A DNA stretch of 64,000 nt from positions 655,833-719,832 of the forward strand of contig CAXAMN010008446.1 of NCBI GenBank assembly GCA_963970005.1. Direction: 5' to 3'. Within the stretch, counting starts at the first letter, position 1, and each line of letters begins with the position of its first letter. The stretch is from Durusdinium trenchii (Eukaryota; Sar; Dinophyceae; Suessiales; Symbiodiniaceae). Positions 34,231 to 46,232 of the stretch are shown piece after piece. The translations under genes and the position numbers were made by a program. The notes beneath the pieces are model-generated. The model worked only from the letters and a program-made list of their open reading frames with translations. It was not told where the DNA came from and did not search any database.

Positions 34231-34599
34231 GAGGAGTCTTAGCCGCTTTCGGTTGCTCACCTGCAAAGTTATTCGGAGCATCATTATATGGAAATACCAT
34301 GAAATACCAAACTTAAGGATGGTTGGCGCTCGTTCAAAAGGCCCTGAAACGAGTTCACTTCACTGTACATTCACACGAATTGCATACAGCAGGTTCACAA
34401 AATGTTTCAAGAAGGCTAGCACTCCCTTGCACAATTTTGTTGCAAGATTCAAGGATATGGTAACCCTTCAAAGCCTACCGGCTCTTCCAATATAAGTTTG
34501 CACTGCCTGATGAGGCTTGCTCTCGCTCTGCTTTACCCTCCAAACCTATAAATATGACACAAGAAAAGCCATGCCATGAGCAAAGGTGTCCCACAAAAA
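34231..34599. repeat. segmental duplication, copy 2, ends at assembly gap
   Basis: Same order of landmarks as copy 1: GTTGCTCACCTGCAAAG, TGGCGCTCGTTCAA, GGTTCACAAAATGTT, CTCTTCCAATATAAGTTTGC. It stops exactly at a run of ten N, so further copies may be collapsed. Confidence 0.9.
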
Positions 34600-34609
34600 N
34601 NNNNNNNNN
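34600..34609. other. assembly gap (10 N)
   Basis: Ten undetermined bases directly after a duplicated block. Confidence 1.
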
Positions 34610-35533
34610 TTCAGAACACTGAATACATTGAAATGGCCCAAGCAGTCAAGGCCATCTTCTCTCTCTTTATTCATCTTCTCATCTTCTCATGCGCCTCTAA
34701 AGCGCTTCGTTCCACCCGCTTGAGCTCCTGAAGGCAAAAAGCCGGCGGTGTGAACGAGACCGGTTTGCGGCGCCATCACCAGGTGGGAATGCTTCGGGCA
34801 TCGTTCAATATATTTGTAGAGAAGTCTTCACATGTGATTTCTGGTTGTTGGTTTCAAGTTTCAAACGCACTTGAATAATGTTAGTCAGTGGGTTGAATCA
34901 TCCCAAGTAAGGGTTGAACAAACAAATCAGAAACCATTAACCTAATTAGGTTTTTGGTGCGTCTTTCCTGTAAGCTTAGGGTTGCGTCAATTTAACCAAG
35001 AAAGGACCCCCAATTGGGGTGGTGGGACACTGCGATACGGTCGACCGGCGTCGACCCGTGTCAACCCAACGCTCGTCCAAACGAAGCTTTGTCGGTCAGC
35101 TTTGAGACCAGCCGAATGGAGGACCGGACATCATGGAAGCGGTTCCGGCCTGGCCTAACCATGAAGAAAGGCCATGACATCCTTTCCAACACCAAAGGGA
35201 TGGTCCACTTCCATGGGCAGGACGGAGGACGAGGGCCCTCCCAACCCACTTGGGTTGCGGAGTTGGAGATCGTCTGCAGCAAATCTCGTATGATTCCCTA
35301 GCAACACGTGGACACGGGGGGAGTTCAAATAGGGAGACCTCCCAGTTCGACCACCTCGAAGAGGAAAACTAGGCCACAAGCATCCAAACGCCATTGAATG
35401 GGCTCACGGGGGGGGGGGAGCAGCTGGCCTAATACAGGCCTTGACAAGAAACAAAGCCACAAAGCCACAAAGCCATTGGTTGGGGGTCCCGTCTTTCCCT
35501 CTTACGCACCCAGGGGTGCAGAATGGCGATCAC

Positions 35534-35640
35534 CTACGCCCGCTCCTGAAAGCGCGCGCAACGAGACAAGTGTCACGAGTTCAGCTACAGAGTCGTCAGC
35601 CGTTTCAAGGGACCCTTTTGCCGCACCACGGTCGTGCGCC
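35534..35640 (-). CDS. candidate exon, weak
   Basis: The minus frame reads KGSLETADDSVAELVTLVSL, then RALSGAGVG, before a GTGATC donor at 35533. Codon bias is weak and the plus frame is also open. Confidence 0.3.
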
Positions 35641-35703
35641 ATCTGGCAGCGGACCCACCCGAAAGCACGGGACCATTGAAGTACCGGGCCCCCCCCCGCC
35701 CGG

Positions 35704-35830
35704 CCTGCATAGTTGGATAGATCAAAGAAAGGAAGTTGCATCGTTTGATCTGTCCAACTATGATCCTTGCATAGTTGCACAACATCCCTGTGGAAGGATC
35801 TGTACTATACTGCAACTACCATAGTTCTGT
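35704..35830. repeat. inverted repeat cluster
   Basis: CATAGTTGGATAGATCAAA pairs with TTTGATCTGTCCAACTATG, and further CATAGTTG/CAACTA arms follow. Confidence 0.85.
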
Positions 35831-36032
35831 TGCATGATCCTCCCACAACAAAAAAACGCAAAAAAACGAGCTCGGGGCTGGTCATGAGATTATGATCCAG
35901 GAGTCGACCGAGTCGAGTCCGACCACGAATCGATCGGCGAATCAATCGATCGACGAGCAGCTACATGGCCTTTAGGTCTTGGACATTTGGGGGACGAGCC
36001 ATAATGCCATAGACATGCTGCAGGTGTCCAAA

Positions 36033-36127
36033 GCCAAACCATGTATGGAAATACATGAAAATACCTACATTGGGGTCATTTACATGCGGTACATGTAGGT
36101 CGCCGTTCCATACATGGATGGTCTGGG
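36033..36127. repeat. family 2 hairpin element, diverged
   Basis: AAACCATGTATGGAAATAC and CCATACATGGATGGTCTGGG are the ends, and ACCTACATTGGGGTCATTTA is the centre. Confidence 0.7.
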
Positions 36128-37896
36128 TCTGCCGTGTAGATAAAAGCATGCACAGTGCAGTAACACTATTGCGCAACAAAAATGGCGCTCTAGCTACCAC
36201 AAGCACGGGACGAGCGAGACAACAGTATACAAATGTATAAGGCGTCCCTGGTGGTCCAAGTGCCGTTGGCCTTAACCCAATGAACTACAGTGGTTTCAGA
36301 GTAAACCAAGATGTCCTAGACAAATGGGGGTCCATATAAACCACCTTTTGGGGTCTGTGCCATCTACGCTCAATCCACTATATTGGAACTAATGCTCCTC
36401 CCCCGTGCTCCTGACTGGAAAAAGCTCTTCTCCTTGATCATCTCGCGGCTTGGGCGTCCCTGCAGGCTAGGGCCCCCAGAAGCAGGGCTGCCCGTGATGG
36501 CCTCCACCTCCTCACGATCTGACCAAAGAGGTTGGATCAAAGTCCCCAGCTTTTTGCGATCGACACCTTCGAAGATGCATGATTTTTAGATATGTTCAGT
36601 AATCCGAATCACCTTGCAAAGTTTGGCACTAGCCCTTGAAGTGTCTCTTAATTTGGAAATGAGCTCCGAACCCATCCTGAATGAGTCCTTGCCGTCCTAC
36701 TTGCCGTCCTCACTACGATCCAAGGCGACACAAACACACAAACACATCAAATTCTCCCACCCCAGCCCTGCTCATGGCAGGTGTCTTAAAAAGGTGTCCT
36801 TCTTTAAGATATAGAAGCTGCTCGTGGGGCTCATGGGTATCGGCATCATCTGGAAGTGTCTCCGGATCAACTCCTTAGGTCTCATTGACTCATGGCTGTG
36901 CATTTCAAAAGGGGGACCTCCCAGTTCAATTTGCTGGAAGGATCATGGATTTTCACCTAGACTCCCAAAAGGATCCTCAAAAGTTGTGGCTTTGGAGGAG
37001 CTTCCCAGAAGGTAAGAGCTCCAACCCCAAAAGGATCCCCAAAAAAGGGAGACCTCGGGGTCTCCTCAAATCTCTTCCATGTGGCGCCTCTCAAGCGGCG
37101 ATCCCAGGAGCGACCATCACGAATCCGTGGACGTTACGGGTCGTCTGGACGGGACGCGTCGTCTGGACGCAAATGGACATGTCGTGTGCTTGAACTTGGT
37201 TCCACATTGAATAATAAGCTGTATCGAACATGTATCATGAAATCTTCACCATAACGCAACATTTTGCCCGCCCCTGCCCCTTTGTTGAGAGCCCTCCGCT
37301 GCAAGAAAAAGAAACCAATTTCTGCAGGTTTGCCGTCGTGCCCGGGGCCCGGCGTTTTTTTGGTGGGCTTTTACAATGTAGAACTGCAAAAACATCTTCA
37401 TATATAGTACTGTATAAATATATATTATATATATATATTATGGGGAATCGGACATTTGATGGAGAGTCTACAATCGCGTGCTGCCCAGCATCTCGTATGG
37501 GCGCCTCCCAGTCTGCCGCTGGCACCTGATCCTTCTGAATCCCCTTCACGTCCTGTCAGAAATAAGTGACATCATTAGTGACATGCCATGCGTTCAGAAT
37601 GCCATTTCCCTCAAAGCAAGACTTGCCCTTTCCTACGATGCCATTCCCTCTTGAGGGGCAATGGTCTGGTCCGTCGGGTCTGGCTTCAGGATGAATCAGC
37701 ATGACTTGCCCCTTCTCATGTCCCAAACAGCTGAAGGTTCGGTCGGTTCCGAAAACAGGACCCGCCAGACCCTCACTTCGTCACTTCCAGATCCCCAGCT
37801 GCAGCAGTTTTACCCTGCTTTCTTAGAAAGAGTTGCAGATCGCAGGGGTTCATCCAAAACGAGAAAACAAACATCTGATGAATAGTACAATTAACA

Positions 37897-37980
37897 CCCA
37901 TACACGGAATATATGCCTACATTGACCCCCCAAACCACCCCAATGTAGGCATATTATATGGCATACATGGAGCGTCTGGG
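37897..37980. repeat. family 2 hairpin element
   Basis: ATATGCCTACATTGACCCCC and CCAATGTAGGCATATTATAT pair; the right end GCATACATGGAGCGTCTGGG matches the family. Confidence 0.85.
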
Positions 37981-38468
37981 ATAAATACATATATATATAT
38001 AATATAATAGACTCCAAACATATCATATGTCATATAGCCTGTAGATTGCAGTATAATATCTCATATGCAGTGTAATTACATCTCTCATGTAATAATTACT
38101 GTAGATGTGCAAATTACGCACAGCCCTAGAGTCTAGAGCCCGAAGGGAGGCTCGATGTGACTTGTACTGATTGACGTATGATTTCAATTGGGCCTGTCGC
38201 TCCTTCCAAACATAAAGCATGGAATTGAGGAAACCGTCGTTTTCTTGGAGGAATAGTCTTCCAAGTGGTCAAGCTCGTCCACTTCCGTGCTTGAAAATGT
38301 CCAGCCGGGCAGACTGTGGCAAAGTCTGTCTGACTCTTTCTTGAGTGTTGATCTTCTTCAGCTTGGATTTGCTTAAACAACACCAAAACAAACAACAAAC
38401 ACATACGGACAATCAACATCAACCGATGCCGCAAACCCAATTCTTGGGCGCCCCTCCTGTGGTTCCAC

Positions 38469-38607
38469 CGGCTTTGCTTCGTAGAGCTTCTTCAAGCGCT
38501 GGCCCAGTTCGTGTACCATCGAGCTACTGCCGCGCAGGGCGGCAGCGGCCGCGCGGGGCGCCGCGCGGCGGCACTTGGCGTGGAGCATGGGCGCCAGCAT
38601 GGGGTCG
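38469..38607 (-). CDS. exon, gene C or next gene
   Basis: The acceptor GATGTAG precedes 38607 and the donor GTGGAACC follows 38469. The frame reads DPMLAPMLHAKCRRAAPRAA, then SSSMVHELGQRLKKLYEAKP. It is basic and helical. Confidence 0.6.
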
Positions 38608-41600
38608 CTACATCTCAGGTGGAGATGCTCCGCATTTTGGGGATGGGAAGGCGCAAAGGCGACCCCCAAAAAACGGATGTGTGGCTGAGTCGGTGTTGGT
38701 AAAACCAATTCTTGCAGCAAAGTCACGCAGATTCACACGAAAGCTCGACCTGGTAGCGCTTTAAACCCCTGTTGTGTGAAGGAATGAGGCTACAAAAGGC
38801 GAGGTGTCAGTGGAATCTTGGATGGCTGTGCAAACCGTGTCCAGAGTTCTGGCTGCATGGATGCCTAGCTGCACCTTGCTCCATGTTCTGCATGTTTTCT
38901 GTCACCAAGGCTGAGCAAGGCTGCAACTCTTGCATGCTGAATTTACATAACTGGTAACAATTGCCTTGCGACAAGCGTGTCGAGTCTGGTTATATAGCTA
39001 AAAGATTAGGCTGCTGCCAGAAGCTGCACAAAAAAACAAGTCCACCATCCTGGAATGTTCAGGATCACCGACTCCTGCCCTTCTTCAACCTATCTCTCAC
39101 ACCCCTTTCAGAGTACCAGTTTTGACGAGCCAAGTGCAAAGCCACATCCAAACACCCCCTGCCCCTGGCGCTGTGAAAGCTGAAGGGCTGTGGCCACGGC
39201 ATTCCGAAAGTGAACTGTCAGTGAAGAACATTGAAGAACCCTCAGCTCACCTCCTTTTTTTGAGCGACTCTTTTGGGGCTCTTTGCCCTGCTGCACTCCG
39301 AGCTCTCAGCCTTGGGCCTTCACTCCCTGCACTCCGAGCTTTTTCAGGCCCAGGCTGTCTAGACTCCTGGACGAGCCGCTCGTCACCACGGACGAACCCG
39401 ACCCGAGGGTCGGAGAACGCGCCGAACCCGAAGCCCGGGGTCGGCGCTGGCTGGGTCAAAGGGCTAATCTTATGTTAAGCAATGGCAGCCATGACCAACC
39501 ACGATTTTGGCTCATTGTATCTATGGCGTGCCAAACATAATCCCCGGTAAAGCTGGCTAATCCGATGTTTTAGACGGCAACTTCGTTACCCGAGACCGAG
39601 CCCCCTAATCCCCGGTAGGTTGGACATCCCTGGAAGTCTGTTCTATGTTCCTTCCTGAAAGGAGATGGCTGTTGGGCCCTGCTGTCAGGCTGTGCAAGTA
39701 TCGATCGATGGTCAAACATGTGGCGTAGGCTCTGCACTAGCAAACTACATTAACTAGTAGCATTTGCCCAAACATGCTGTTGATATCTTTTGATAGGGAA
39801 ACCCTTTGATCAAAGCAAATGAAGTCATCACCAGAAAACATTGGCGCAACGCAGAGCTGTCACCGCTTTGTCTTGCTTTGCTAGCTTGCTAGCTATCATG
39901 TGGAGCACTTGATCGCTTCCTGTTTGCTGTTAAGTTCCAGTGTGTGGTGCTTTTTCGATTGGCTCGACAAGCGGTCCGAGTACATGAGGCCTATGGTGGG
40001 GCACTACAAGAAAGAACCCCACCAGGAGGTTCCACCAGAGTGAGAGAGAAACAACTAAGTGAGCGTGCGTCCCTTTGGAACACCTGGTGGACAAAGCCAT
40101 CCCCTAGAACCTCTCGACCTTGGCCCAAAACATCAAGATCCAAAACCATCCAAATCCGTCCGTTTGCTAGATCATTTCGGCAGCTTTTCAAGGTCCCAAA
40201 CACCGAGCCCCCCCGCCACCGGGGTCCAGCTGGACCTTATATATCCCTTCTAACTAGGACTTCAACCATCATTGATGCCATGGCTGCCACGAGGAATCCT
40301 TCTTTGACTAAGGATTGTACACACCAAAACCCAAGTCCAGCGACCTCTCAGGTCACCGAGTCTGCTCACCGACACGGTCGACCGAGCCCCACCGACCTCG
40401 GTGGACCGACCGTCCTTGCCAACCGCGGTGCCTCTCGTAGCCCCCGTCGGTCGTCTCCACGAAGTCGGCCACCTCGCAGTTGGCCAGATACCTCGCGTTC
40501 GGGCTGTTCGAGCGGCTTTCAGAGGCGGAAGGCCATGGGCTGAGATGAAAGAACGAGGACGGACTGAGGGACATGGTGGCAAGTGCCACAATCGCATCTG
40601 TAGAGTTCAAATATGTTCAAATGGTCTGCTTGGAAAACGTGATGGCCGCCCAAGAATCTAGAGGTTGAAAGCCTTCCGAGTCCAGTCCATGCGGAATGCA
40701 AGAAACCAAGTGTTTGCTTTCAATACGCTTCCGTCTCCACCTGCAGCAAAAGGGATCAACAAGGAACAATACCCAAAGAACCTGCCAGGACCCGCAGTCT
40801 GAGTCAAAAACGGATCTCAGCGTTGAATCAAAGACCCCCCTTGGGTATACTTCACCAAAGGCTTTCCAGCAGCACGGAGTCTGGGTGGTTTGTTGGACAC
40901 CGCTGACTATGCATGTTCCATCCAACAACTGCCTTTTCCGGTGGTATTCCGGTGGTGCTGGTATTGCGGTGTTCATGGATCTTCCTCTGGTGCAGCTGGC
41001 TGGAAACCGACAACAACCAAACCCATGGCGGTCTCGCTCTTGCCTTTCACCTCGCCCTTGGGCAACTTCTTCAAACATCCTGCTGGACCCTTTGACGGCT
41101 TCTTGCAGACTTCAAGTTTTCACCAAAACAGCCCCCCAAACAAAATACAGTTATATACTACTTTACTTGTGCCCTAGCCTTCACAAAACCATTAAACATA
41201 TCGTTGACCTGGTGACCTGCTGGTCCTGGTGTAGTGCAAGAATCCATCTTCAAACGATGGCTCTTTGGTGGAGACCTTTGCTAAACAGTTGTTCAAATCC
41301 TAGGGTTATGTCATTATGCAAAAAGATGGCTCTTTGGATTCTTTGGTTTCAGACCTGTTATAAAAACAGTTACTTAAACAGGTGTGAACAAAATCCTAGG
41401 GCTATGTAAACAAAAATGCGTTTGGGGTTCCAAGTTCAGGAACCCCCCCACCTCCCCCCACCCCCCGCCCACTTCGAGGACCGGGTGCCCTGAGGACCGG
41501 ATCCGGCCTTCCCAGGAGCGCAGCGAAGAAGGCGCCGTGGCCGATGACCACGATCCGATGCCTCGGAGGGTGCCGGAGCTGGGATCTTTGGGAAGCTGGA

Positions 41601-44600
41601 TGAGTTGGGATGGTTGGAGTTGGGATGGTTGGGGAGTTACGGAATGGTTGGGGAGTTGGTTGGGTGTTACGGCTTCAGAGTAGTAGGTGGCACTGGCAGA
41701 TGTCGTTGAGATGAAGGAGTGCGAACGCCGTTCCCCCCCAAAAGGAGACCCACACGACACAGTGGTGTTTCAGAGGCCTCTCCTGGTGGCGTTCCTGGCG
41801 TCCAAAAGCATTTGGATGCGGGGTCCAGGTCGTCCTTCTTCCGCTGTGTGTCTTTGGAGGCACTTCCAGGGGATCTGGCCCCAACGACCTACGGGCCGAC
41901 CACAGGTCCTACGCTCTACGATCGGGATCAAAACAAATGGACCAATGGAGGCTGTGTGCCAAACAAGCACCTCCAACTCTGGTGGGAAACGATGTTCCCC
42001 TTCTAACTACAGGTGGGCATGAATATTATGAGTCAAGAGTCTTGACATGTCTTGACGGCGTGCAACTCGGTGAGAACAACCACCAGAGAAGCATTACAAC
42101 CCCACCAGAACCTTGTTGAGAAGGCATCCCGAATCATTTCCAAGGGATCGAAGAAAACAACCGAAAGTATCCAAAGAGGAGCAACAGCTGCAAGCATCAT
42201 AGCATCCACTTTCTCCATGAGTGGTTCCCCCAGAAGCTCATTTCGAGCTTCAGATCCAACCCCTGCACTGTGCAGCGAATTATCCATCCGCACGGAAGTT
42301 GCCATCCTCATGACATGCGACATGCTCCTGGTTGAGCTGGAATCCCAGCAGCCCACAAGTTTGGACAAATACGCAGTTCTTGGTTCGAGTTATCCCAGGT
42401 GGTTCAAAGCCGAGATTTTGCACGGCGACTTTGGAAGGCCTCAAAGGGGCTCACCAAGTGATCCTGCCCCCCAAAGCCGTGGCCTTTTCTTCTCCCAGTT
42501 GGTCTTACCACAATTGAAAATCTGAACCCCAACCACTGCCAGGCCGGCCAAAGAACCAGCAAGGCTATGTGCCAACTCTCAGCTCGAGATTTCGAGATTG
42601 CTGGAGGCACTGAAGTCAGGCCAATCAAGGCTAGCCTTCCTGAAACACTCGTGCCAGATCCCCAGGAGACGTTCCGATTGGTCAGGGTGTTTAGAGAGGA
42701 TGGTCGATGGTTTTCAAATGTGTTGGATCTTCATCATTGCTCACCTGCAAGACCTGCAAGAACGCCGCAAATCCAGAAGCTGGCTGGGTTTTGTTGACCA
42801 TGGCTCCATTATATTGGTACGTCTTGAAGTCAAGAATCAAAAGAATAAGCATTAATAAGCTGTTTTTTAGGTTTGCCCGGGCAAGCCTACTCTGCATCCA
42901 TCCCAAAATGGACGCACACAGTCAGTCATCTCTTAACCTTCAGAACGTTTGAAGGGTTCTACAGTATTCAACCTTAGTGCACGAGGGCAGCTAAGAAAGC
43001 TTCCTTGGAATCGTTTCACTGGGAATCGTTTCACCTGTAGTAACAAGAAGCTTTTAGTATGTCTTTGAAGCTCCTTAGTGACCAGAAACTCTTTAGAAGG
43101 AAGGTTTCTTTGGTTCTCTTATAATGGCAATTCTAGACCGGATTTGGCCTTCATGCAACTTCCAAGCTATCCGACCACATCTCAGGAATCTCCAGCGCTG
43201 TGGTGTCCAGGGAGCAATCCATGCCTCGGGTCCCGGCTAAACCACAGAGTCACCCATCCTCACAAACCTCCACTCCAAAGCCTTGGACCAATCTTGGGGA
43301 CACGCACATCCAGTTGACCGATTCACAGTTTGTTCTTTTCACGAATCTTCTGGCCCCCCGAAGCAAAGATTTCTTCCAACAAACCATGCGTGCGTTCTGC
43401 CCGTCCTAGTCCACTAAAGGATGTGGGCATCATGTGGCTGTTGAACACTCTTGGAGAGCTACCAACCAAAGCATCCAACATGTTCCAACCACTTCCAAAC
43501 ATCTACTTCGCAGTCTTACTGGCCCACCACTTGGCCCACCATGTCCCACCCGGTCCAGGCCACCCATCTTCTGCGGCGTCGGCCATCGTTCGCCGACCTC
43601 GCCCTCCGCATTGGGGGCCACCTCGGGCACTGAAGCTCGATGGATCTGCTGACGGAAGAGGAGGAAGTCTTCGGCCTGCTTGGGGTCCAAGTCGATCACC
43701 ACTTCCACCTGCAAGTCACTCCAGGCAGAGTGTGTTTGGTCGGTTTTTGTGCGCCATTTTTGGTCAGTGGTTCTTTTTGTGGTTGTCTTTGGGGGTAAGC
43801 TGGAGATAGGTTGAACGGCAACATAGAACAACCACAACAACCACAACGGCAACGCCACCAACGCAACCACATCAGAAACAACATACATGTCATGTCGACA
43901 AACATCACCAGGTCAGGTATTAGGGTCCATGCCGTGGTTTCTTGCCCCTACCTTGGCCGGCAGCATCTGGCAGCCATTGATCAGGACTCGGAGAATTCTC
44001 GTTCCGACCGGTGATGCCCAACCCTCTAAGAATCCGTCGGCTGGGTCTTGGAACAGCTTCTTGTAGATAGTTGATGAATAAAACACAATAACATCTCCCA
44101 TATGGAGAGATAAACCATTCCGGTTAGTTAACAGTCTACAACATGGATATGGATCGGCAATCAGCTAACGGACATGACCCCCACTTTGCCTCTTGGTCTC
44201 TCTTCACCACCCCGGATGAGTCCTGGTCAAACAGGAACCCCCCAAAAAATACACCGTCCTCCCATGGCCTCCCCGTCCGTTCTCCAAGAATAACTACACC
44301 CACACCTGCTACTGGGAACGCCCTAACTAAAACAAGCTACACTCTGACTCGCTAACATGGAAGTGGACAATGATCCCTTGGAAGACGACTTTCCTTTACC
44401 GCTCTCCAGCCTCTGGACCGCCGCTCTCCAGCTGCTCCAGTGCCCTGAGGAACTCGGAGTCCTGGGACAAGAGCTGCGCTCCGATGAGCGGTCGACCAAA
44501 TGGCAGGTCGGAGGAAAAGAGGGTCCCTCCAAAAGCTCTGAAAGTCTCTCTCTCTCTCTTTCTCTCGGCAGCGTCTGGCCAGCCATGCAGCCGGACGCTA

Positions 44601-45785
44601 AACAGGGACACGCTGTTCGGAAGGACGAGACATTGCCCTGTCAACCAGTCCACCTAAATGCTTGACACCTTGGTCATCGGTCATCCATCTGATGACTCGG
44701 GCGACCTGTCTCAAAGTGACACTGTCTCAAATGATCTCGTGGATCCTTCCGGTGTTGGGAATACAGCGGATTTGGCACCCACAAGTCTTCGAGTCTTCAT
44801 AACCTGCGTCACATGGGGAGTGTAGCAAAATGGCCGTTGTGGCTGTCCTCAGGGGCCATCATTCCTTTGTTCCCTTCCCCTAGACTAAATAATCCTCCCA
44901 TCAAATTCCCTACTCCACGAATTAAGCTTTCATCTGTAGGTGTCATAGATTTCGGATGATCCCGGAGGTCCCTATGCTTCAGCGCCGCCGAAAGCCTGCT
45001 GAACCATATCTTTTCCCCTTCCATGAACTACCCGAGAATGGCCACGGCTGCCCTTGGCTCCTCCCCATCACTCGGCTCTGCCACCTGCTCCGGCACCGGG
45101 CTGTTGCTGCACACGGGCACTGGCGCAGCGTCGGACGTTTCAGGAGGCGAGGGACGTGCAGCCAAGGACAAGGGAGCATAGTCCTCGGCAGCCTCCTTGG
45201 TCGCCATGTGGGAGGGAAGCTCGTTGGGAGGATGGTACCAAACCCGCAAGCTTACTAGCCTAGCGCCCATGTTTGACCCCGTCCATTGTAGGGCCCAAAA
45301 GCTTGAGTCATGACACTGGAGTCACCCGCGAGCTCTTGGAAGCTTGGCACCATCTTTACCTTGCCAACCCCAAATCTCAAGGTCTGCTCTACACCTGCAA
45401 ACTGCCCGGCCGGATGTCTCCCGGCAAATCCATTCGAGAGCTCCCAAGAACAGCAGCCCGTAGCTCCCCGAAGGGCAATTGATGCATACTAATATATTAA
45501 TAGATCTACATGTAGAGTCCCACAGGTTTTTTACTCTATTCCTTTTGGTCCCCGCGAAAAGTGGCGCTGTTTCACCTCACCAAGTTCGCTATGCCGCCGC
45601 AAACGCCGAGCGGTTCCAAGTCTCGAAGCTCTGTCCCGCTCCCCAGGGACATGCGCCACTCGCCTCCCAGAGCGCGTAGAACTCGCTCAAGAGCCGTGCC
45701 GTGTCCGTGCGCGTGGGGCTCAAGATGAGGTCCTCGGAGTGGACGAGGCCCGACGAGGCCCGACGAGGCTTGGGAGGCTCTGGAG
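38469..45785 (-). CDS. gene C: histidine-phosphatase-like gene (span)
   Basis: About nine minus-strand exons are listed separately. Two consecutive ones join across a GC-AG intron to give RIVVIGHGAFFAALLGR followed by YLANCEVADFVE. This is the C-terminal second-histidine region of the phosphoglycerate-mutase/histidine-phosphatase superfamily, where the H of G-H-G is catalytic and an N-x-E step follows. An earlier exon has LILSPTRTDTARLL, which resembles the family's S-P-x-x-R-x-x-x-T-A motif. The first RHG motif was not found, so the protein is incomplete, inactive, or extends into unread exons. Substrate unknown. Confidence 0.45.
39366..39450 (-). CDS. exon, gene C
   Basis: The acceptor ACCCAG precedes 39450. 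The frame reads PAPTPGFGFGAFSDPRVGF, then VRGDERLVQESRQ. Third positions are over 80 percent G or C, better than the open plus frame. Confidence 0.45.
40370..40491 (-). CDS. exon: YLANCEVADFVE, end of histidine-phosphatase domain
   Basis: The acceptor GCGAG|G precedes 40491 and the donor GTGAGCAG follows 40370. Joined in phase to the exon at 41508 it completes R-Y-L-A-N-C-E-V. The rest reads TTDGGYERHRGWQGRSVHRG. Confidence 0.65.
41255..41405. repeat. tandem duplication, ~80 bp unit
   Basis: GATGGCTCTTTGG, ACAGTT and AAATCCTAGGGTTATGT recur in the same order, with the unit boundary near 41330. It lies in the intron between two gene C exons. Confidence 0.8.
41508..41578 (-). CDS. exon: VVIGHGAFFAALLG, second catalytic histidine
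   Basis: The acceptor ATCCCAG precedes 41578. The donor is the non-canonical AAG|GCCGGAT after 41508. The 71-base exon reads LRHPPRHRIVVIGHGAFFAA and LLG plus two bases. I/V-V-V-x-G-H-G-A/G-F is the hallmark second histidine of the superfamily. Confidence 0.7.
42052..42340 (-). CDS. candidate exon, strand uncertain
   Basis: The minus frame reads MEKVDAMMLAAVAPLWILSV and then EMIRDAFSTRFWWGC. A plus frame of 157 residues (ASRIISKGSKKTTESIQRG) is also open. Minus is preferred from context. Confidence 0.3.
43565..43708 (-). CDS. exon, gene C
   Basis: The acceptor CTTGCAG precedes 43708. The frame reads VEVVIDLDPKQAEDFLLFR, then QQIHRASVPEVAPNAEGEVG. Donor unresolved near 43565. Confidence 0.6.
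44400..44537 (-). CDS. exon, gene C, both splice sites
   Basis: The acceptor CTTTCAG, preceded by a purine (GA) tract, ends at 44538, and the donor GTAAAGG starts at 44399. The frame reads AFGGTLFSSDLPFGRPLIG, then AQLLSQDSEFLRALEQLESG. Confidence 0.65.
45032..45250 (-). CDS. exon, gene C, low-complexity acidic
   Basis: The donor GTAGTTC starts at 45031. The frame reads MATKEAAEDYAPLSLAARPS, then a P/S/E-rich part ending EEPRAAVAILG. It could contain a start Met, but the frame stays open further upstream. Confidence 0.55.
45594..45785 (-). CDS. exon: LILSPTRTDTARLL, gene C
   Basis: The frame reads GLVHSEDLILSPTRTDTAR, then LLSEFYALWEASG, and meets a stop at 45594. Either this is a terminal exon or an AG|GCGAGT donor just after YALWE is used, the same kind of donor as in gene A. 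The acceptor CTCCAG touches the end of a family 1 element. Confidence 0.5.
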
Positions 45786-45786
45786 G

Positions 45787-45880
45787 CCCTAGGGCGAAAG
45801 AGTCGTACCTTCTGAGACTGGGGTGGGTGCCAGGAGGGTCCAAACACCTTCTGAGGAGGTACTTAGTACTTGGAGCCCTA
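45787..45880. repeat. family 1 element adjoining an exon
   Basis: CCCTAGGGCGAAAGAGTCGT on the left and GGTACTTAGTACTTGGAGCC on the right, with the CTGGGGTGGGT centre. Its left end forms the 3' end of the intron before the LILSPTR exon. Confidence 0.8.
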
Positions 45881-45944
45881 TATATTTTATATATACTTAA
45901 AGCATGAAGAAACCCAGAAACCAACTGAGGTATAGCGCGCGCAG

Positions 45945-46027
45945 GTTTGTTTGTNNNNNNNNNNTGTTTGTTTGTTTGTTTGTTTGTTTGTTTGTTTGTT
46001 TGTTTGTTTGTATGTATGTATGTATGT
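45945..46027. repeat. (TTTG)n(TATG)n microsatellite with a 10 N gap
   Basis: The run of TTTG, then TATG units is interrupted at 45955-45964 by ten N, so its true length is unknown. Confidence 0.95.
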
Positions 46028-46232
46028 GTGGGTTGGTTTGAAAGATATTAAAGCGTTTGAACATGCTTGAGCATGCCCCACGTTCAATTCAATCCAAAAG
46101 CTGAGGCCCTTCTTGTAGGATCTGAAAAAGCATTTCATCAAGGTGCATTGGTGTTTGGGGTCAGTTTGGGGTGGTAGTTTTGGATGAAGGACGAAGTGTA
46201 GCAGAACCCACGGCCGGGGTGGTGACACCCGT

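Noticed and set aside
39500-39516. ATTTTGGCTCA, part of the dinoflagellate spliced-leader sequence
   Set aside because: Only eleven bases match and the 5' part of the leader is absent; chance is likely.
40696-41409. 237-residue plus-strand frame
   Set aside because: Neutral codon use, and it lies inside the GC-AG intron joining two phosphatase exons.
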